Positions 22,553 to 31,045 of a stretch of 64,000 nt of DNA are shown here, piece after piece. The translations under genes and the position numbers were made by a program. The notes below the pieces were generated by a model, which was given only the letters and a program-made list of their open reading frames with translations, searched no databases and was not told the DNA's origin. Position 1 is the first letter of the stretch; each line of letters begins with the position of its first letter. Origin of the DNA: Mycobacterium shigaense (lineage in GTDB: Bacteria > Actinomycetota > Actinomycetes > Mycobacteriales > Mycobacteriaceae). The stretch covers positions 1 to 64,000 of the forward strand of contig NZ_AP018164.1 of NCBI RefSeq assembly GCF_002356315.1, in the 5' to 3' direction.

Positions 22553-23958
22553 ACCCGCTCGATCACCTCGGTGCCGGCCGCCGCGATCGGCGAGGTGTCA
22601 CGGGCGCGGTTGCGCGACGGGCGACGGGCGCTGTGCGAGATGCGGGCCAGGATGGCCAGCAGCACGTAGTTCGCCAGCAGTGACGACCCGCCGTAGGACA
22701 TCCACGGCGTGGTGAGCCCGGTCAGCGGGATGAGCTGGGTGACCCCGCCGACGACGATGAACAGCTGGATGGCCAGTGTCGAGGCCAGGCCCGCGGCCAG
22801 CAGCTTGCCGAAGCTGTCGCGCGACGCGATCGCGGTGCGCAAGCCGCGCACGATGATGATCGTGTAGAGCATGAGCAGGGCCGCCAGACCGACGAGCCCG
22901 AGTTCTTCGCCGAACGCGGCGATGATGAAATCGGTCGATGCCGCCGGCACTGTGTCGGGCTGACCGTTACCCAGGCCGGTGCCGAAGATGCCGCCGGTGG
23001 CAAAGCTGAACAGCGACTGCACGATTTGATACCCGTGGCCGTCGGGGTCGGCGAACGGGTCCCACCACATCTGCACGCGGATGCGGACGTGCTCGAAAAC
23101 GAAGTACGCGATCGCGCTGCCCGCGGTGAACAGCACCAAACCAATGACGACCCAGCTGAATCGTTGTGTGGCAAGGTAAACCACGACCAGGAACGAGGCG
23201 TAGAGCAACAGCGAAGTGCCGAGGTCTTTTTCGAACACCATGACACCCACCGAGATCACCCAGGCGGCCAGCAGCGGTGCCAGATCGCGCGGGCGGGGCA
23301 GGGTCATACCCATCAGGTGTTTGCCGACGCTGGTGAACAGACCACGCTTGGCGACCAGTACCGCCGAAAAGAAGATCAGCAGCAGAATCTTGGAGAACTC
23401 CGCGGGCTGAATCGAGAAGCCCGGGAAGCGAATCCAGATCTTGGCGCCATTCTGCTCGGACAGCGACGCCGGCAGCACGCCGGGGATCGCCAGGAAGATC
23501 AGACCCGCGAGCCCGTAGATGTAGCTGTAGCGCCCAAGCTGGCGGTGGTCCTTCAAGAATGTGATGGCGAGGGCGAAGACGGCGACGCCGACCAGGGTCC
23601 ACAACATCTGCTGGGACGCGCTGGGATGGCGGCGGCCGCTGAGCTCGTTGGTGACGAGATCGAGCCGGTGGATCATCACCAAGCCAAGTCCGTTGAGCAG
23701 CGCGACAATTGGTAGCAGGAGAGGGTCGGTATAGGGGGCGAAGCGCCTGATCGTCAGGTGCGCACCGCCGAACACGAGTAGGAAGACCAATCCGTAGCCG
23801 GTCAGGTCCCAGCGCAGGCCGCGCTGCTGGTTTGCCTCGACGATGAGCAAGGCGGCGACGGTGATCACCGCGGCGAAGCACAGCAACCCCAGCTCGGCAT
23901 TGCGCCTGGTGGGCAGCGGCGGAGTGACCGCGACCGGTGGTTGGATTTGTGTGGTCAT
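22549..23958 (-). CDS. rodA: SEDS-family peptidoglycan polymerase RodA/FtsW
   Basis: RodA is a SEDS glycosyltransferase polymerising lipid II, working with the class B PBP encoded next. The start at 23958 (MTTQIQPPVAVTPPLPTRRN) overlaps the pstP stop (ATGA) and gives 469 residues, the same as M. tuberculosis RodA. About ten membrane helices are visible, along with family motifs WIRFPGFSIQPAEFSKI, FEKDLGTSLLLYASFLVV and PLTGLTTPWMSYGGSSL. Confidence 0.96.
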   Translation of the reverse strand: MTTQIQPPVAVTPPLPTRRNAELGLLCFAAVITVAALLIVEANQQRGLRWDLTGYGLVFLLVFGGAHLTIRRFAPYTDPLLLPIVALLNGLGLVMIHRLDLVTNELSGRRHPSASQQMLWTLVGVAVFALAITFLKDHRQLGRYSYIYGLAGLIFLAIPGVLPASLSEQNGAKIWIRFPGFSIQPAEFSKILLLIFFSAVLVAKRGLFTSVGKHLMGMTLPRPRDLAPLLAAWVISVGVMVFEKDLGTSLLLYASFLVVVYLATQRFSWVVIGLVLFTAGSAIAYFVFEHVRIRVQMWWDPFADPDGHGYQIVQSLFSFATGGIFGTGLGNGQPDTVPAASTDFIIAAFGEELGLVGLAALLMLYTIIIVRGLRTAIASRDSFGKLLAAGLASTLAIQLFIVVGGVTQLIPLTGLTTPWMSYGGSSLLANYVLLAILARISHSARRPSRNRARDTSPIAAAGTEVIERV

Positions 23959-25466
23959 GCCACCGCCCGGCAGTCGATGCCCGGCTGCGGTGGGGGTGGT
24001 GGAAGCGCGGTCACCGTCTGGGAGGTGGCGGTGGGCGACCTGGTCGCGGGCGCTGCTGGGGTGGTGCTGGCGGGAGGGCCGCCTGGAATCGAGCTGCTCG
24101 TTGGGCCGCTGGGGGAGGCCGGAAGTGCCGTGCCGGTTGGCTGGGGTGTCGCACTGGTCATCGGGGCGGGCGAGCCCGGAGGCGAGGTGGCGCGAGGCGG
24201 CGGGCACGGGGGCAGCAGGGAATTGGCGGAGAGCTCGCGCAATTGCGCTTCCGCGTCGTCGAGGGTGCCGGCCGGGAGTCCGGCCTGGACCTGCGCGCGC
24301 TCGGCGGGGCGCAGATCCTGCAACTGCACGACGTGGCAGTCGTGGTGGCTGCCGTATTGGCTATAGCTGATGACCGATAAATCGTTGCGGGCGTCGAGGC
24401 ATCCCACGAGATAAGGCTCGTGCAGCGACATGCCCAGCAGGGAGCCTTGAATTCCCCGCACGATCGACACCATGCCACTGTATTCGGCAACGTAGTAATT
24501 GCTGCGGATGATGGCCCGACCGATGGCCACGCCGGCGAGCACCAGGAGGACGGCCAGCGTGCCGAGGATAAACATACGCCGTCGCGGCCAGCGCGGACGG
24601 GTAGCAGCTTCGTCTTGTGGCACAACGGGTTTGGCTGCCTCCTTGCGGGCGCCGATGGCAGAAGCCCGGCCGGCGGAGGTGTTGGGTAGCGTCAGCTGGT
24701 CTTCTTCACCCGAGACCGCGCCGGCCAGAATCGGCTGGGTCTGGCCGTAGTCGTAGTCGACGACGTCGGCAACCACGACAGTCACGTTGTCGGGGCCGCC
24801 GCCGCGCAGCGCCAATTCGATTAGACGATAAGCACTTTCGGCAACATCGGGAATCTGCAACGCCTCAAGTATGGTTTCGTCGCTCACCGGATCGGACAAC
24901 CCGTCCGAACACAGCAGGTAGCGGTCGCCGGCGCGCGCCTCGCGCATCGTCAGGGTGGGCTCGACCTCGTGGCCCGTCAGCGCCCGCATGATCAACGACC
25001 GCTGGGGATGGCTATGGGCCTCTTCCCGGGTGATCCGGCCTTCGTCGACCAGCGTCTGGACGAACGTGTCGTCCTTGGTGATCTGGGTCAGTTCGCCGTC
25101 GCGGAGCAGGTACCCGCGCGAATCACCGATGTGGACCAGTCCAAGACGGTTGCCCGCGAACAGGATTGCGGTGAGTGTGGTGCCCATCCCCTCGAGGTCG
25201 GGTTCCATCTCGACCTGCGCCGCGATGGCCGCGTTGCCCGAACGCACCGCTGCGTCGAGCTTGGCGAGCAGATCCCCACCGGGTTCGTCGTCGTCGAGAT
25301 GGGCCAGCGCGGCGATCACCAACTGGGACGCGACTTCGCCCGCGGCGTGTCCGCCCATGCCGTCGGCCAAGGCCAGCAGTCGTGCGCCGGCGTACACCGA
25401 GTCTTCGTTATTCGCGCGTACCAGGCCCCGATCGCTGCGGGCCGCATATCGCAGGACCAGGGTCAC
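23955..25466 (-). CDS. pstP: PP2C-type serine/threonine phosphatase PstP
   Basis: PstP dephosphorylates PknA, PknB and their substrates. The 503-residue product has an N-terminal PP2C domain (about 1-240) with metal-binding motifs RANNEDS, LADGMGGHAAGE, VHIGDSRGYLL, SDGLSD and GGGPDNVTVV. A linker and one membrane helix follow (about 303-323, MFILGTLAVLLVLAGVAIGR), then an extracellular domain with two Cys and a Pro/Thr/Ser-rich tail. The extracellular tail is a little shorter than in M. tuberculosis (514 residues in total). It overlaps fhaB by ATGA. Confidence 0.97.
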   Translation of the reverse strand: MTLVLRYAARSDRGLVRANNEDSVYAGARLLALADGMGGHAAGEVASQLVIAALAHLDDDEPGGDLLAKLDAAVRSGNAAIAAQVEMEPDLEGMGTTLTAILFAGNRLGLVHIGDSRGYLLRDGELTQITKDDTFVQTLVDEGRITREEAHSHPQRSLIMRALTGHEVEPTLTMREARAGDRYLLCSDGLSDPVSDETILEALQIPDVAESAYRLIELALRGGGPDNVTVVVADVVDYDYGQTQPILAGAVSGEEDQLTLPNTSAGRASAIGARKEAAKPVVPQDEAATRPRWPRRRMFILGTLAVLLVLAGVAIGRAIIRSNYYVAEYSGMVSIVRGIQGSLLGMSLHEPYLVGCLDARNDLSVISYSQYGSHHDCHVVQLQDLRPAERAQVQAGLPAGTLDDAEAQLRELSANSLLPPCPPPRATSPPGSPAPMTSATPQPTGTALPASPSGPTSSSIPGGPPASTTPAAPATRSPTATSQTVTALPPPPPQPGIDCRAVA

Positions 25467-25930
25467 GGGCGCAACTCGATTGCCGTCTTGCCGATCCGAA
25501 CCGGCGTTCCGATTGGAACTCGTACCGCTGTCGTCACCTTCGCCCTGTCAAGGTAAGTGCCGTTGGTCGATCCTAGATCCTCGACGTACCATTCCGAGCC
25601 GCGTTGAGACAGCCGGGCGTGCCGCGTCGAGGCGTAGTCGTCGGTCAGCACCAGCGTCGAGTCATCGGCGCGGCCGATCAACACCGGCTGCCCGCCGAGT
25701 GTGATGCGCGCACCCGCCAGCGCCCCCTCGGTGACCACCAGATAGCGCGCGGCGTGACCGCGTTGACGCGAGGGCCGCAACGTGCCGCGCAGCGCCAAGC
25801 CGCGGCGCACCATGACGGCTCCGGTCGGCGCGTAGATGTCGGTCTTCAAGATCCGCAAGACAGACCAGATGAATACCCATAGCAACATTAGAAATCCGGC
25901 GCGCGTCAGCTGCAGTACCAGTCCCTGCAT
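25463..25930 (-). CDS. fhaB: FHA-domain membrane protein FhaB (FipA)
   Basis: FhaB is a phosphothreonine-binding adaptor reported to interact with FtsZ and FtsQ. The start at 25930 (MQGLVLQLTRAGFLM) gives 155 residues, as in M. tuberculosis Rv0019c. It has an N-terminal membrane helix (about 9-26, GFLMLLWVFIWSVLRIL) and a C-terminal FHA domain with VLIGRADDSTLVL, STRHARLSQRG and DLGSTNGTYLD. It is the first gene of the ATGA-coupled run to pknB. fhaA lies 121 bp upstream on the same strand. Confidence 0.96.
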   Translation of the reverse strand: MQGLVLQLTRAGFLMLLWVFIWSVLRILKTDIYAPTGAVMVRRGLALRGTLRPSRQRGHAARYLVVTEGALAGARITLGGQPVLIGRADDSTLVLTDDYASTRHARLSQRGSEWYVEDLGSTNGTYLDRAKVTTAVRVPIGTPVRIGKTAIELRP

Positions 25931-26051
25931 CTGGCGTCCTTTCCGTCCTGACGTCGCACCTCGAACCCGTGACACCGAGCACATCAGCAACGTCACGATA
26001 CTTGGACGGTGGTCGGCGCGGGGCGAAGCACGGCAGCTGAGCCCAGTGCGA

Positions 26052-27545
26052 TCAGTGAATCCGAACGATGATCTCCGAGTGGCCCAAACGGATCACGTCG
26101 CCATCGGCCAACTGCCACTCCTGTACCGGTGCGTTGTTGACGGTGGTGCCGTTAGTGGAGTTGAGGTCGGACAGCAGCGCGACCTGCCCGTCCCAGCGGA
26201 TCTCCAGGTGCCGGCGCGAGACGCCGGTGTCGGGGAGCCGGAACTGGGCGTCTTGTCCGCGCCCGACGATGTTGGAGCCGTCGCGCAACTGGTAAGTGCG
26301 GCCGCTGCCGTCGTCGAGTTGCAAGGTGACCGCGGTGCCGGCGGATCCGTAGCCGCCGTAACCGCCGTAGCCGCCGCCCGCCTGCTGGCCGTAGTCCCCG
26401 GCCTGCCCGTAGTCGGCGGATTGCCCGTATTCGTACTCGCGGTGCTGGGTCTCGGGGTAGCCACCGCCCTGCTGGTAGCCCTGGTCGTAGCCGGGGGGCG
26501 GGGCGCTCTCGGCGTATTGGGTGTAGTCGCCGCCCGATTGGCCGTAATCCGGCTGTCCGTATCCCTGGCTGCCTTGTTGGTAGCCCTGGTCGTAGCCGCC
26601 CTGCTCGGGGTACCCCGGCCGAGGCTGCTCCGGTGCTGCTTGGGGCGCGTAGCCCTCGTCCTGGCGAGTGGGCCCGCGGCCGTATTCGTTGTAGCCGCCA
26701 CCAGGAGAGCCGTAGCCCTGCTGGCCGCCGGGAGGTGGGTAACCACCGCCCTGTCCCCGATAACCCTGGTCATAACCCTGGCCGCCGTAGCCGCCGGCCG
26801 CCGGGTAGCCGCCGGGGGCTTGTTGGCCGCCTTGGGGCGGGTAGCCGCCCTGCTGTTGGTCGGGGTAGCCGCCGCGCTGGTCGTAGCCCTGGCCGGGTGG
26901 GTAGCCGCCTGAGGCTGGGTAGCCGCCTTGCTGTTGGTCGGGGTAGCCGCCGCGGGCTTCCTGCCCGCCCTGAGGGTCCTGGCCACCGCGCGGTTCGTCT
27001 TGCGGCCGCCCGTAGCGGTCGTATTCGTCGCCGGGCCGCCCCTGCCCCTGACCGCCGTGGTAGCTCGAGTTGTCAGTCATCGGTGGTACTCCTGGTTCTG
27101 CGGTGAACGCCTGCCTTGATTGTGGCCGGGCGGAATCGCTGAGGGTAGGGCGGGGCTCGACATCGGGGTTAACAGCACCGCGGGCGCGGAACTGGCCGGT
27201 ATGCAGATTCGGCAACCGCTCGAACCTGACGACCACATCACCATACGTTTGCCACCCCTGTTCATCGATATAGTCAGCCAAGTACCTCGCGAAAGAGCTC
27301 GGCGTGAGGTTCGGATCGGCCCGCACCTTCTCAAAGTCGTGCACACCGAGGGTAATGATGTATTCATTGGGCGCCAAAAGGCGATTTCCCTGAAGCGGCC
27401 GCACACCGTCTTCGGCTTCCCGACGCAATAAGGCTTCAACCTCTTGGGGGACAACCGATCCCCCGAACAGCCGGGCAAACACGTCGCCGACAGAGGCCTC
27501 GAGCTTGCGCTCGATCCGCGCGGCAAGCCCCTTTTGGCTACCCAT
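26052..27545 (-). CDS. fhaA: FHA-domain protein FhaA
   Basis: FhaA is a cytosolic PknB substrate that binds the phosphorylated pseudokinase MviN/MurJ to restrain peptidoglycan synthesis. The 497-residue product has the N-terminal DUF3662 domain (about 1-120), with the phosphoacceptor-type Thr region LTPSSFARYLADY. A long Gly/Tyr/Gln/Pro-rich repetitive linker follows (about 160-400), then a C-terminal FHA domain with NIVGRGQDAQFRLPD, SRRHLEIRWDG and DLNSTNGTTVN. It is about 30 residues shorter than the M. tuberculosis protein, a difference that could lie in the repetitive linker. Confidence 0.96.
   Translation of the reverse strand: MGSQKGLAARIERKLEASVGDVFARLFGGSVVPQEVEALLRREAEDGVRPLQGNRLLAPNEYIITLGVHDFEKVRADPNLTPSSFARYLADYIDEQGWQTYGDVVVRFERLPNLHTGQFRARGAVNPDVEPRPTLSDSARPQSRQAFTAEPGVPPMTDNSSYHGGQGQGRPGDEYDRYGRPQDEPRGGQDPQGGQEARGGYPDQQQGGYPASGGYPPGQGYDQRGGYPDQQQGGYPPQGGQQAPGGYPAAGGYGGQGYDQGYRGQGGGYPPPGGQQGYGSPGGGYNEYGRGPTRQDEGYAPQAAPEQPRPGYPEQGGYDQGYQQGSQGYGQPDYGQSGGDYTQYAESAPPPGYDQGYQQGGGYPETQHREYEYGQSADYGQAGDYGQQAGGGYGGYGGYGSAGTAVTLQLDDGSGRTYQLRDGSNIVGRGQDAQFRLPDTGVSRRHLEIRWDGQVALLSDLNSTNGTTVNNAPVQEWQLADGDVIRLGHSEIIVRIH
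26340..27065 (-). repeat. Low-complexity repeat tract coding the FhaA linker
   Basis: About 725 bp of degenerate tandem units encode Gly-Gly-Tyr-Pro, Gln-Gln-Gly-Gly-Tyr and Gly-Tyr-Asp-Gln repeats. Several units are nearly identical (for example DQQQGGYPAS and DQQQGGYPPQ). The tract is prone to slippage and length change between strains. Confidence 0.75.
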
Positions 27546-27793
27546 GCCCTAGCGCTCCCCCGCACTTATCGCGGTATATCGTCGTCGCGGGGCAAACGCC
27601 TCACGCGCGTGTCGCGTCACCCCCAGCATGTTATCGGGACACCGCCGCACGGCGTCACCGGAAAAATCCTGAGAATCGGATGGGCGCAGCTCAAAAACCC
27701 GGGGTTGGCCGAGCGGCTCGTCGGCGAATGGCCCGCCGCGGCGGTTGGGGCGAGCGGCCACTAGAGTGATATGGTCCATCGGTTGTTTTCCCC

Positions 27794-27876
27794 GGGCGAG
27801 TGGCGGAATGGCAGACGCGCTGGCTTCAGGTGCCAGTGTCCTTCGGGACGTGGGGGTTCAAGTCCCCCTTCGCCCA
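27794..27876 (+). tRNA. leuT: tRNA-Leu (CAG)
   Basis: This class II tRNA has acceptor stem GGGCGAG pairing with TTCGCCC, D-arm GCGGAATGGCAGACGC, and anticodon loop TTCAGGT with anticodon CAG. The variable arm is TGTCCTTCGGGACG and the T-arm GGGGGTTCAAGTCCCCC. No CCA is encoded. The position next to fhaA matches M. tuberculosis. It is followed by accessory DNA. Confidence 0.95.
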
Positions 27877-27884
27877 CTATTTGT

Positions 27885-27926
27885 GATGAGTCGAGTCATA
27901 GGTGACAGATGAGTCGCGTCATGGGT
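27885..27926. repeat. Short direct repeat after tRNA-Leu
   Basis: Two 19-bp units, GATGAGTCGAGTCATAGGT (27885-27903) and GATGAGTCGCGTCATGGGT (27908-27926), differ at two positions and are separated by 4 bp. They lie between the tRNA and a terminator hairpin. They could be a remnant of a mobile-element end or a protein-binding site; the origin is unknown. Confidence 0.6.
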
Positions 27927-27935
27927 TAGAGGCTC

Positions 27936-27961
27936 CCCGGCCATCGGCCGGGTTTTGTTTT
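27936..27961 (+). terminator. Intrinsic terminator downstream of tRNA-Leu
   Basis: CCCGGCC (27936-27942), loop ATC and GGCCGGG (27946-27952) form a perfect 7-bp stem followed by TTTTGTTTT. This is a classic rho-independent terminator, unusually clear for a mycobacterium, and probably ends the tRNA-Leu transcript. Confidence 0.8.
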
Positions 27962-28166
27962 GGTTGCGCCAGTAGTTTCGTTCGGGGTTGATGTGGTGGC
28001 TGCGCTGCAGCGGTCTGACCAGTTGCTGAACGTGTTGGCACCGGATTTCCGGGAAATCGGGGCGTCAGCGTGGACGTGGGATCGCGCGGCGCTGATCGAC
28101 CATTTCCAGGCGACACTGAGGGCCAGAAATCGCTATGTCCATGCTGAGCGCCGGCAGGGTCGGTAG
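27960..28166 (+). CDS. DUF4440-like fragment (possible gene remnant)
   Basis: A 68-residue reading frame starts at TTG 27960, or more plausibly at GTG 27993 (57 residues). The segment LLNVLAPDFREIGASAWTWD followed by RAALIDHF resembles the first half of DUF4440/SnoaL-fold proteins (DDFVEFGASGRVWDR type). The second half of that fold is missing because the frame stops at 28164. It may be a truncated remnant rather than a working gene. The rest of the gap up to 28290 shows nothing recognisable. Confidence 0.35.
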   Translation: MVAPVVSFGVDVVAALQRSDQLLNVLAPDFREIGASAWTWDRAALIDHFQATLRARNRYVHAERRQGR

Positions 28167-28290
28167 TGACCCGATTCCTGTTACCTGGGTTTCAGAAAAG
28201 GGTGGTCGGCCGACCTGGCGATGTCATTGTCGGGCCGCGCTTCGGTTCCGTGGTTGGCTATTTCGGTAGTGCGCGGGCAGGGTAGGCGCG

Positions 28291-29187
28291 ATGGGCGCGG
28301 TGACAACGGTGCGGGCTGGGGTACTCGAGGTTGCCTTCGAACAACATGGGGATCCCGGGGGCTGGCCGGTGGTGTTACTCCACGGATTTCCCTACGACGT
28401 GCGCTGCTATGACCGGGTCACTCCGGCTTTGGTTGCGGCTGGAGCCGTTGTGGTCGTTCCGTACTTGCGTGGCTATGGGCCTACTCGGTTTATCGACGGA
28501 ATGACTCCACGCTCGGGGCAGCAGGCTGCGCTGGGAGCGGACCTGCGTGAACTTCTCGGCGCGCTGGGGCTATCGGCACCGATCGTGGCGGGATTCGACT
28601 GGGGGGGCCGGGCGGCCTGCGTGGCCGCGGCGTTATGGCCGCAGCTGGTGCGCGGCTTAGTGAGTGTGTCGGGGTACAACGTGCAACACATCTCAGCCGC
28701 AGCCACGCCAGCACCGCCTGAGTTCGAGCGGCGGCTGTGGTACCAGTACTACCTGCATGGTGAGCGTGGTCGAGCCGGCTTGAGCCGTTACCGCCGAGAG
28801 TTCGCTCGACAGTTATGGCAGGAATGGTCACCGGACTGGTTGTTTAGTGATGCCGAATTCCACGCTAGCGCAGTCTCATTCGAGAATCCCGACTTCGTCG
28901 ACGTCGTCGTGCACTCCTACCGGCACCGCTACGGGTTGGTCGCCGGCGACCCGGCCTACCAAGCGCTCGAGGACGAGATCAGCACTCAGCCGCCCATCTC
29001 GGTGCCAACTGTGGTGATCGATCCACAACGCGATACCATGGTGCCTTTCGTGCCGTCCCGCGCCGCTCACGAGTGGCGCTTGCCTGGGCTGCTTGACGTC
29101 CACCACGTGCAAGCCGGGCACAACGTACCCCAGGAAGCCCCCGACGCCTTCGCGGCCGCGATCCTGCACGTTCACCACAACAGCTGA
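28291..29187 (+). CDS. Alpha/beta hydrolase, epoxide-hydrolase/dehalogenase type
   Basis: The 298-residue protein has an alpha/beta hydrolase fold. The oxyanion motif is VVLLHGFPYD, the nucleophile elbow is AGFDWGGRAAC with Asp rather than Ser (as in epoxide hydrolases and haloalkane dehalogenases), and PYLRGYGPTR matches the family. The acid residue lies near VVIDPQRDTMVPF and the catalytic His is in HVQAGHNVPQEAP. A Trp after the nucleophile (DWGG) is common in both subfamilies. The substrate is unknown. It lies in an accessory patch downstream of tRNA-Leu. Confidence 0.8.
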   Translation: MGAVTTVRAGVLEVAFEQHGDPGGWPVVLLHGFPYDVRCYDRVTPALVAAGAVVVVPYLRGYGPTRFIDGMTPRSGQQAALGADLRELLGALGLSAPIVAGFDWGGRAACVAAALWPQLVRGLVSVSGYNVQHISAAATPAPPEFERRLWYQYYLHGERGRAGLSRYRREFARQLWQEWSPDWLFSDAEFHASAVSFENPDFVDVVVHSYRHRYGLVAGDPAYQALEDEISTQPPISVPTVVIDPQRDTMVPFVPSRAAHEWRLPGLLDVHHVQAGHNVPQEAPDAFAAAILHVHHNS

Positions 29188-29285
29188 CGGCCTCTTTGCG
29201 TCGCCCCAACCCAAATGACTGCTGATATGACATGGGATCTGAGGGGCCCGTTTCTGCAAAAATGAGACGCGGTGCGAGGTGAACG

Positions 29286-30083
29286 CTAGACGGAGCCTTC
29301 GTGGACAACCAGATCACCGCGAGTGACGGTCACCGCTCGACCGGTTAAATGCACGCGACCACCATGCAGATGTACGCCGATGTGGCCGGATCGAGCCGAA
29401 ACTTGAAGACCGGTCATGGAGACCTTGCCGAGCTTGTTGGCCCAATAGGCGCCGAGGGTGCAATGCGCTGAGGCGGTCACGGGGTCCTCGTTGATGCCGA
29501 CTGCTGGTGCAAAGAAACGAGACACAAAATCGATGCCAGCCTCGCCTTCCGCGGTCACAATGAGACCGCGCGTGTGAAGAGCAGCCAGCGCCACCAGGTC
29601 GGGGGTGAGCGTGCGCACCGCCATAGCGGAGTCGACCTCAACGAGTAAGTCGAGTCGTCCGCGTGCCGCGTGCAGAGGGTTAACGCCAAGTGCGGCAACC
29701 ACAGTGGGCGGCATCGGCACGGGCTGCACTTGATCAGAGGGGAAATCCAAGGTGATCTGCTGATCGGGTTCCCGGCGCGCCCCGAGGACACCCGCACACG
29801 TTTGGAAGGCCAGGGTGGGTTCCAGGTCGCTGGTCTCCCAGAGGATGTGGGCGGCAGCCAGTGTCCCGCTGCCGCACAGGGCTAGCTCGGTTCGGGGGCC
29901 GAACCAGCGCAGCTCGAACTGCGCGTGATCGCGACGCACAAACGCAGTCGCTGGCAAATTGAACTCCGCAGCTAAGAGTTGCAGCCACTCAGTCGCAGGC
30001 CATCCCGAATCGAGCAGACAGACCGCCGCCGGAGCACCCGCGAATGCGCGTTCCGCGAAACAGTCCACGGTGAAAACGCGCAT
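29286..30083 (-). CDS. PhzF-family isomerase-like protein with altered active site
   Basis: The 265-residue protein has the PhzF double diaminopimelate-epimerase-like fold: MRVFTVDCFAERAFAGAPAAVCLL at the N-terminus and FFAPAVGINEDPVTASAHCT in the C-terminal half. In typical PhzF enzymes the first half has NLSETAFV, with Glu as the catalytic base, and the P-loop-like LCGHATLA. Here these read NLPATAFV and LCGSGTLA, so the Glu and the His are both replaced. It may have a different reaction or none. ATG 30083 starts 4 bases after the SnoaL-like gene stops; a TTG at 30086 is possible. Confidence 0.8.
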   Translation of the reverse strand: MRVFTVDCFAERAFAGAPAAVCLLDSGWPATEWLQLLAAEFNLPATAFVRRDHAQFELRWFGPRTELALCGSGTLAAAHILWETSDLEPTLAFQTCAGVLGARREPDQQITLDFPSDQVQPVPMPPTVVAALGVNPLHAARGRLDLLVEVDSAMAVRTLTPDLVALAALHTRGLIVTAEGEAGIDFVSRFFAPAVGINEDPVTASAHCTLGAYWANKLGKVSMTGLQVSARSGHIGVHLHGGRVHLTGRAVTVTRGDLVVHEGSV

Positions 30084-30086
30084 CAA

Positions 30087-30458
30087 CTAATCCTCGAGAA
30101 TCTCTTCGACGTAAGTCCCATGACCTTCACGTATCAGACCCGTCTCATCGAAGATCAGCACTTCGTTGACCATCGCGCCTGTTTGGTTGCGGTAGTTGAT
30201 GATGATGGCCTGGACGCCGACATACACGCCGATCAGCTCGAAGTGTAAGTCGGGAATACGCTGCAGAGCAGCCAACCAGTAGGCGCGCAACGCATCTTTG
30301 CCGCGCACAACGCCGTTACTGTCGTTGAGGACACGGACCGCGACTGGGGAGGTGAAGACAACGTCGTCAGCGAAATGCTGCAGCACTCGCTCCACGTCAT
30401 GGGCGTTCCAGGCATCAAGCCAACTGCGGGTGAACGCCTCAGGGTCCGGAATGCTCAC
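30087..30458 (-). CDS. SnoaL-like (NTF2-fold) polyketide-cyclase-family protein
   Basis: The 123-residue protein has the NTF2-like cone fold typical of SnoaL-like domains: EAFTRSWLDAWNAHDVERVL, HFADDVVFTSPVA, VVRGKDALRAYW and LHFELIGVYVG. Such proteins act as small cyclases, isomerases or binding proteins. It lies immediately upstream of the PhzF-like gene with almost no gap, so the two are probably co-transcribed. The substrate cannot be told. Confidence 0.8.
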   Translation of the reverse strand: MSIPDPEAFTRSWLDAWNAHDVERVLQHFADDVVFTSPVAVRVLNDSNGVVRGKDALRAYWLAALQRIPDLHFELIGVYVGVQAIIINYRNQTGAMVNEVLIFDETGLIREGHGTYVEEILED

Positions 30459-30477
30459 CCGTGCAATTGTCGCCTAA

Positions 30478-30839
30478 GGACGTCGAGGACCGTCGCGAAC
30501 CCCTGACGGGCAACGCATCCCCAACAACTGCGGCCGCTGGCTCAGCATCGACGCCGGCTGGTACCCCCTCGTCATCGCCACCGACGCACAACTGGCCCGG
30601 CTTGATCCCGACTACCGGGTGCATCAGATCAATGAGAAGTTCGGCACCCTGTGCTACTACTTCTGGCCCAGCAGCAACGACGCAAGCTCAGAACTGTTTG
30701 ACGCCATGTATGCCATCATCGACGACGCCCCACGCGCCTCGGCGATCACCTGCGAACGCTGCGGAGACGCCGCGTCTGGGTCAAAACCATCTGCACCAAG
30801 TGCGCCGAGCAACTCGGCTACTTTCAGATCCAGTCGTAG
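30478..30839 (+). pseudogene. Degraded gene of a hypothetical zinc-ribbon family
   Basis: One frame reads GWYPLVIATDAQLARLDPDY, then VHQINEKFGTLCYYF and AITCERCGDA. This pattern (GW.PL..., D.DYR..QIKEKFG.LRYYF, CE.CG) is shared by a family of bacterial and phage hypothetical proteins with a C-terminal Cys4 ribbon. After CERCGDA the continuation RVWVKTICTKCAEQLGYF up to TAG 30837-30839 is in another frame. No start codon is found in frame upstream before a stop at 30475. The gene is thus 5'-truncated and frameshifted. The function is unknown. Confidence 0.6.
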
Positions 30840-31045
30840 CTGCCTCCAACGGCACCGTCGGACACCCATCCTCGCCTACGGGCGCGACGTGACGACGACG
30901 GCAGGTGTCAGCTGTATTGACGCCATGTGACTTCGACGCACAACTGGGCGGAATTGCCCCGGAGCAGTTCGATGAACTGCCGACCGCGAAGCGGGTTCCC
31001 CGTGCCCGCCCTCGTCGTCACACGGTCGAGTGATTAACTGCAACC

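Noticed and set aside
30840..31045. Gene between the degraded zinc-ribbon gene and the SalK-like gene
   Set aside because: Short frames only, without a plausible start, composition or motif.
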